NCBI GenBank assembly: GCA_018303285.1
Contig: JAGVYL010000002.1
Coordinates: 6,483 to 47,102 of the forward strand
Reading direction: 5' to 3'
Origin: Candidatus Woesearchaeota archaeon
GTDB lineage: Archaea > Nanobdellota > Nanobdellia > Woesearchaeales > GW2011-AR9
Length of the DNA: 40,620 nt
In this document: piece after piece, positions 39,915 through 40,620 of the stretch
How the letters are laid out: every line of letters begins with the position of its first letter
How positions within the stretch are numbered: position 1 is the stretch's first letter
The notes under the pieces: generated by a model
Databases searched by the model: none
What the model was told of the DNA's origin: nothing
Seen by the model: only the letters and a program-made list of their open reading frames with translations
Made by a program: the position numbers and the translations under genes

Positions 39915-40620
39915 TTAAAATTCCGTCAAACTTTTCTGTTTTTTCTTTAGGGGAATGGAAGTTGCTTCTTTCTTTTGGGGTTCTTTTGTTTGGTCAGCAT
40001 TCTCAAATATCGGTTTTCCATAAACTCCATCATAACCGGGCTTTATTTCAACCTGGCGGTTTCTGCTCTTGATAATCGCTTCGGCCAGCTTAGGATGGAC
40101 TACTTTGGCCAATTCTGTGCCAGAAAGGCTCAGTAAGATATTGTTCTCGCTGCCGCCGAGCTGAATCAGCTTGTCGTAATTCTCCTGTGTTGTTTTGGAA
40201 CCGACAGAAGTTTGGTAAACTCCAGCAATGATCTCCTGCAAGGGAATCAAACTTTTGAAAGGAATTGCATTTTTCTTGACAAAGCCGAGCGGCCGATCAG
40301 CCAGCTGCTCTACTCTATAAGCTACTCCTAAAGTCAGCTGCTTGCGGCAGACCGGACAGATGCGGTCATGTTTTCCCGTTTCTTCCGGGGAGAAAACAAT
40401 ATTGCAAGAACGATGGCCGTCAAAGTGATACTTGCCATAAGCGGGATCAGTTTCAATCGTTTGGATGATGCGATTTTTACCAAAGCCATGTTCTAATCCG
40501 TTGTCTCTAATAGCTTGAAGGATATTTTGGTATGTTAACTTTTCTAATTCAAAGATGGTTGCTTCCCGGCCTAAGCGGTACGGCCAAAACGAATGGCTGT
40601 CAGAAAAAGAAACTAAATTA
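39915..40620 (-). CDS. Endonuclease Q, C-terminal part with PCNA-binding motif
   Basis: The frame is open from the right window edge to 39915; the N-terminus lies outside. Visible are SFSDSHSFWPYRLGREAT from the PHP-type catalytic domain, a zinc-binding part with DGHRSCNIVFSPEETGKHDR then CPVCRKQLTLGVAYRV, PLQEIIAGVYQTSVGSK, and a basic tail ending QKSLTEF. Endonuclease Q cuts DNA 5' of uracil, hypoxanthine and other damaged bases in archaea and some bacteria. QxxLxxF at the very C-terminus is a PIP box, which would tether it to the sliding clamp. A short internal start near 40250 is not needed. Confidence 0.9.
   Translation of the reverse strand, partial: NLVSFSDSHSFWPYRLGREATIFELEKLTYQNILQAIRDNGLEHGFGKNRIIQTIETDPAYGKYHFDGHRSCNIVFSPEETGKHDRICPVCRKQLTLGVAYRVEQLADRPLGFVKKNAIPFKSLIPLQEIIAGVYQTSVGSKTTQENYDKLIQLGGSENNILLSLSGTELAKVVHPKLAEAIIKSRNRQVEIKPGYDGVYGKPIFENADQTKEPQKKEATSIPLKKKQKSLTEF

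Overview
The window looks like chromosomal DNA from a DPANN-type archaeon, most plausibly of the Woesearchaeota/Pacearchaeota kind; this is inference from gene content. Seen in the sequence: many genes have a TATA-like box about 25 bases before the start codon and almost no leader, while downstream operon genes carry GGAGG-type ribosome sites or ATGA overlaps. The archaeal gene set includes archease, endonuclease Q with a C-terminal PCNA-binding motif, TrmB-family regulators, Memo/AmrB, a COG1373-type ATPase, an archaemetzincin-like protein and a short alanyl-tRNA synthetase without a C-Ala domain.

Layout. 1-1514: the start of a response-regulator receiver and two unrecognised genes that share one leader (one Cys-rich, one with about four helical repeats). 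1705-4245: DUF4143 ATPase, TrmB regulator and a small secreted EF-hand protein. 4249-7181: a pilin-like membrane protein plus secreted protein cassette and an orphan gene. 7228-8422: an insertion sequence with a likely -1 frameshift transposase, followed at once by a 174-bp MITE-like element with a perfect 8-bp target duplication. 8437-10563: FAD oxidoreductase, a 123-bp palindromic element and AmrB/Memo. 10734-14088: a second pilin-like plus secreted cassette, the latter with HExxH. 14136-19448: a six-gene minus-strand operon of EF-hand/dockerin-like protein, Tiki/ChaN-like lipoprotein, HExxH lipoprotein, secreted caspase-like protein, small lipoprotein and archaemetzincin-like protein. 19582-22403: a dehydrogenase-fold protein that has lost its catalytic triad, divergent from a TrmB regulator with two effector domains. 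22537-28703: class I GAPDH, a small gene, an RNA m5C methyltransferase whose 3' end is tandemly duplicated, a third pilin-like plus HExxH cassette and a broken Sua5 gene. 28832-30200: frameshifted BRO-type gene, a small gene with a structured leader and one copy of a duplicated promoter block. 30458-33044: RHH regulator, DNA methyltransferase and three membrane proteins in one operon, divergent from a 178-residue orphan. 33260-36400: an orphan, an intact 2-hydroxyacid dehydrogenase, a PGF-pre-PGF-like membrane protein, a truncated BRO gene, the second promoter-block copy and an array of nested hairpins preceded by a possible 9-codon leader. 36522-40620: archease, HEPN-MNT toxin-antitoxin pair, AlaRS and endonuclease Q (cut by the window edge).

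Theme. The window is rich in exported proteins and peptidase-like folds: three HExxH proteins predicted to be exported, one archaemetzincin-like, one caspase-like and one Tiki-like. The six-gene operon and the two pilin-like/HExxH cassettes are the best candidates for an undescribed extracellular proteolysis or host-interaction system; this is inference, since no substrate is visible. The second candidate is the nested hairpin array at 36.0-36.4 kb. Three A-run features affect frames: two look like indels (genes at 118-666 and 28832-29711) and one, in the transposase, looks programmed.
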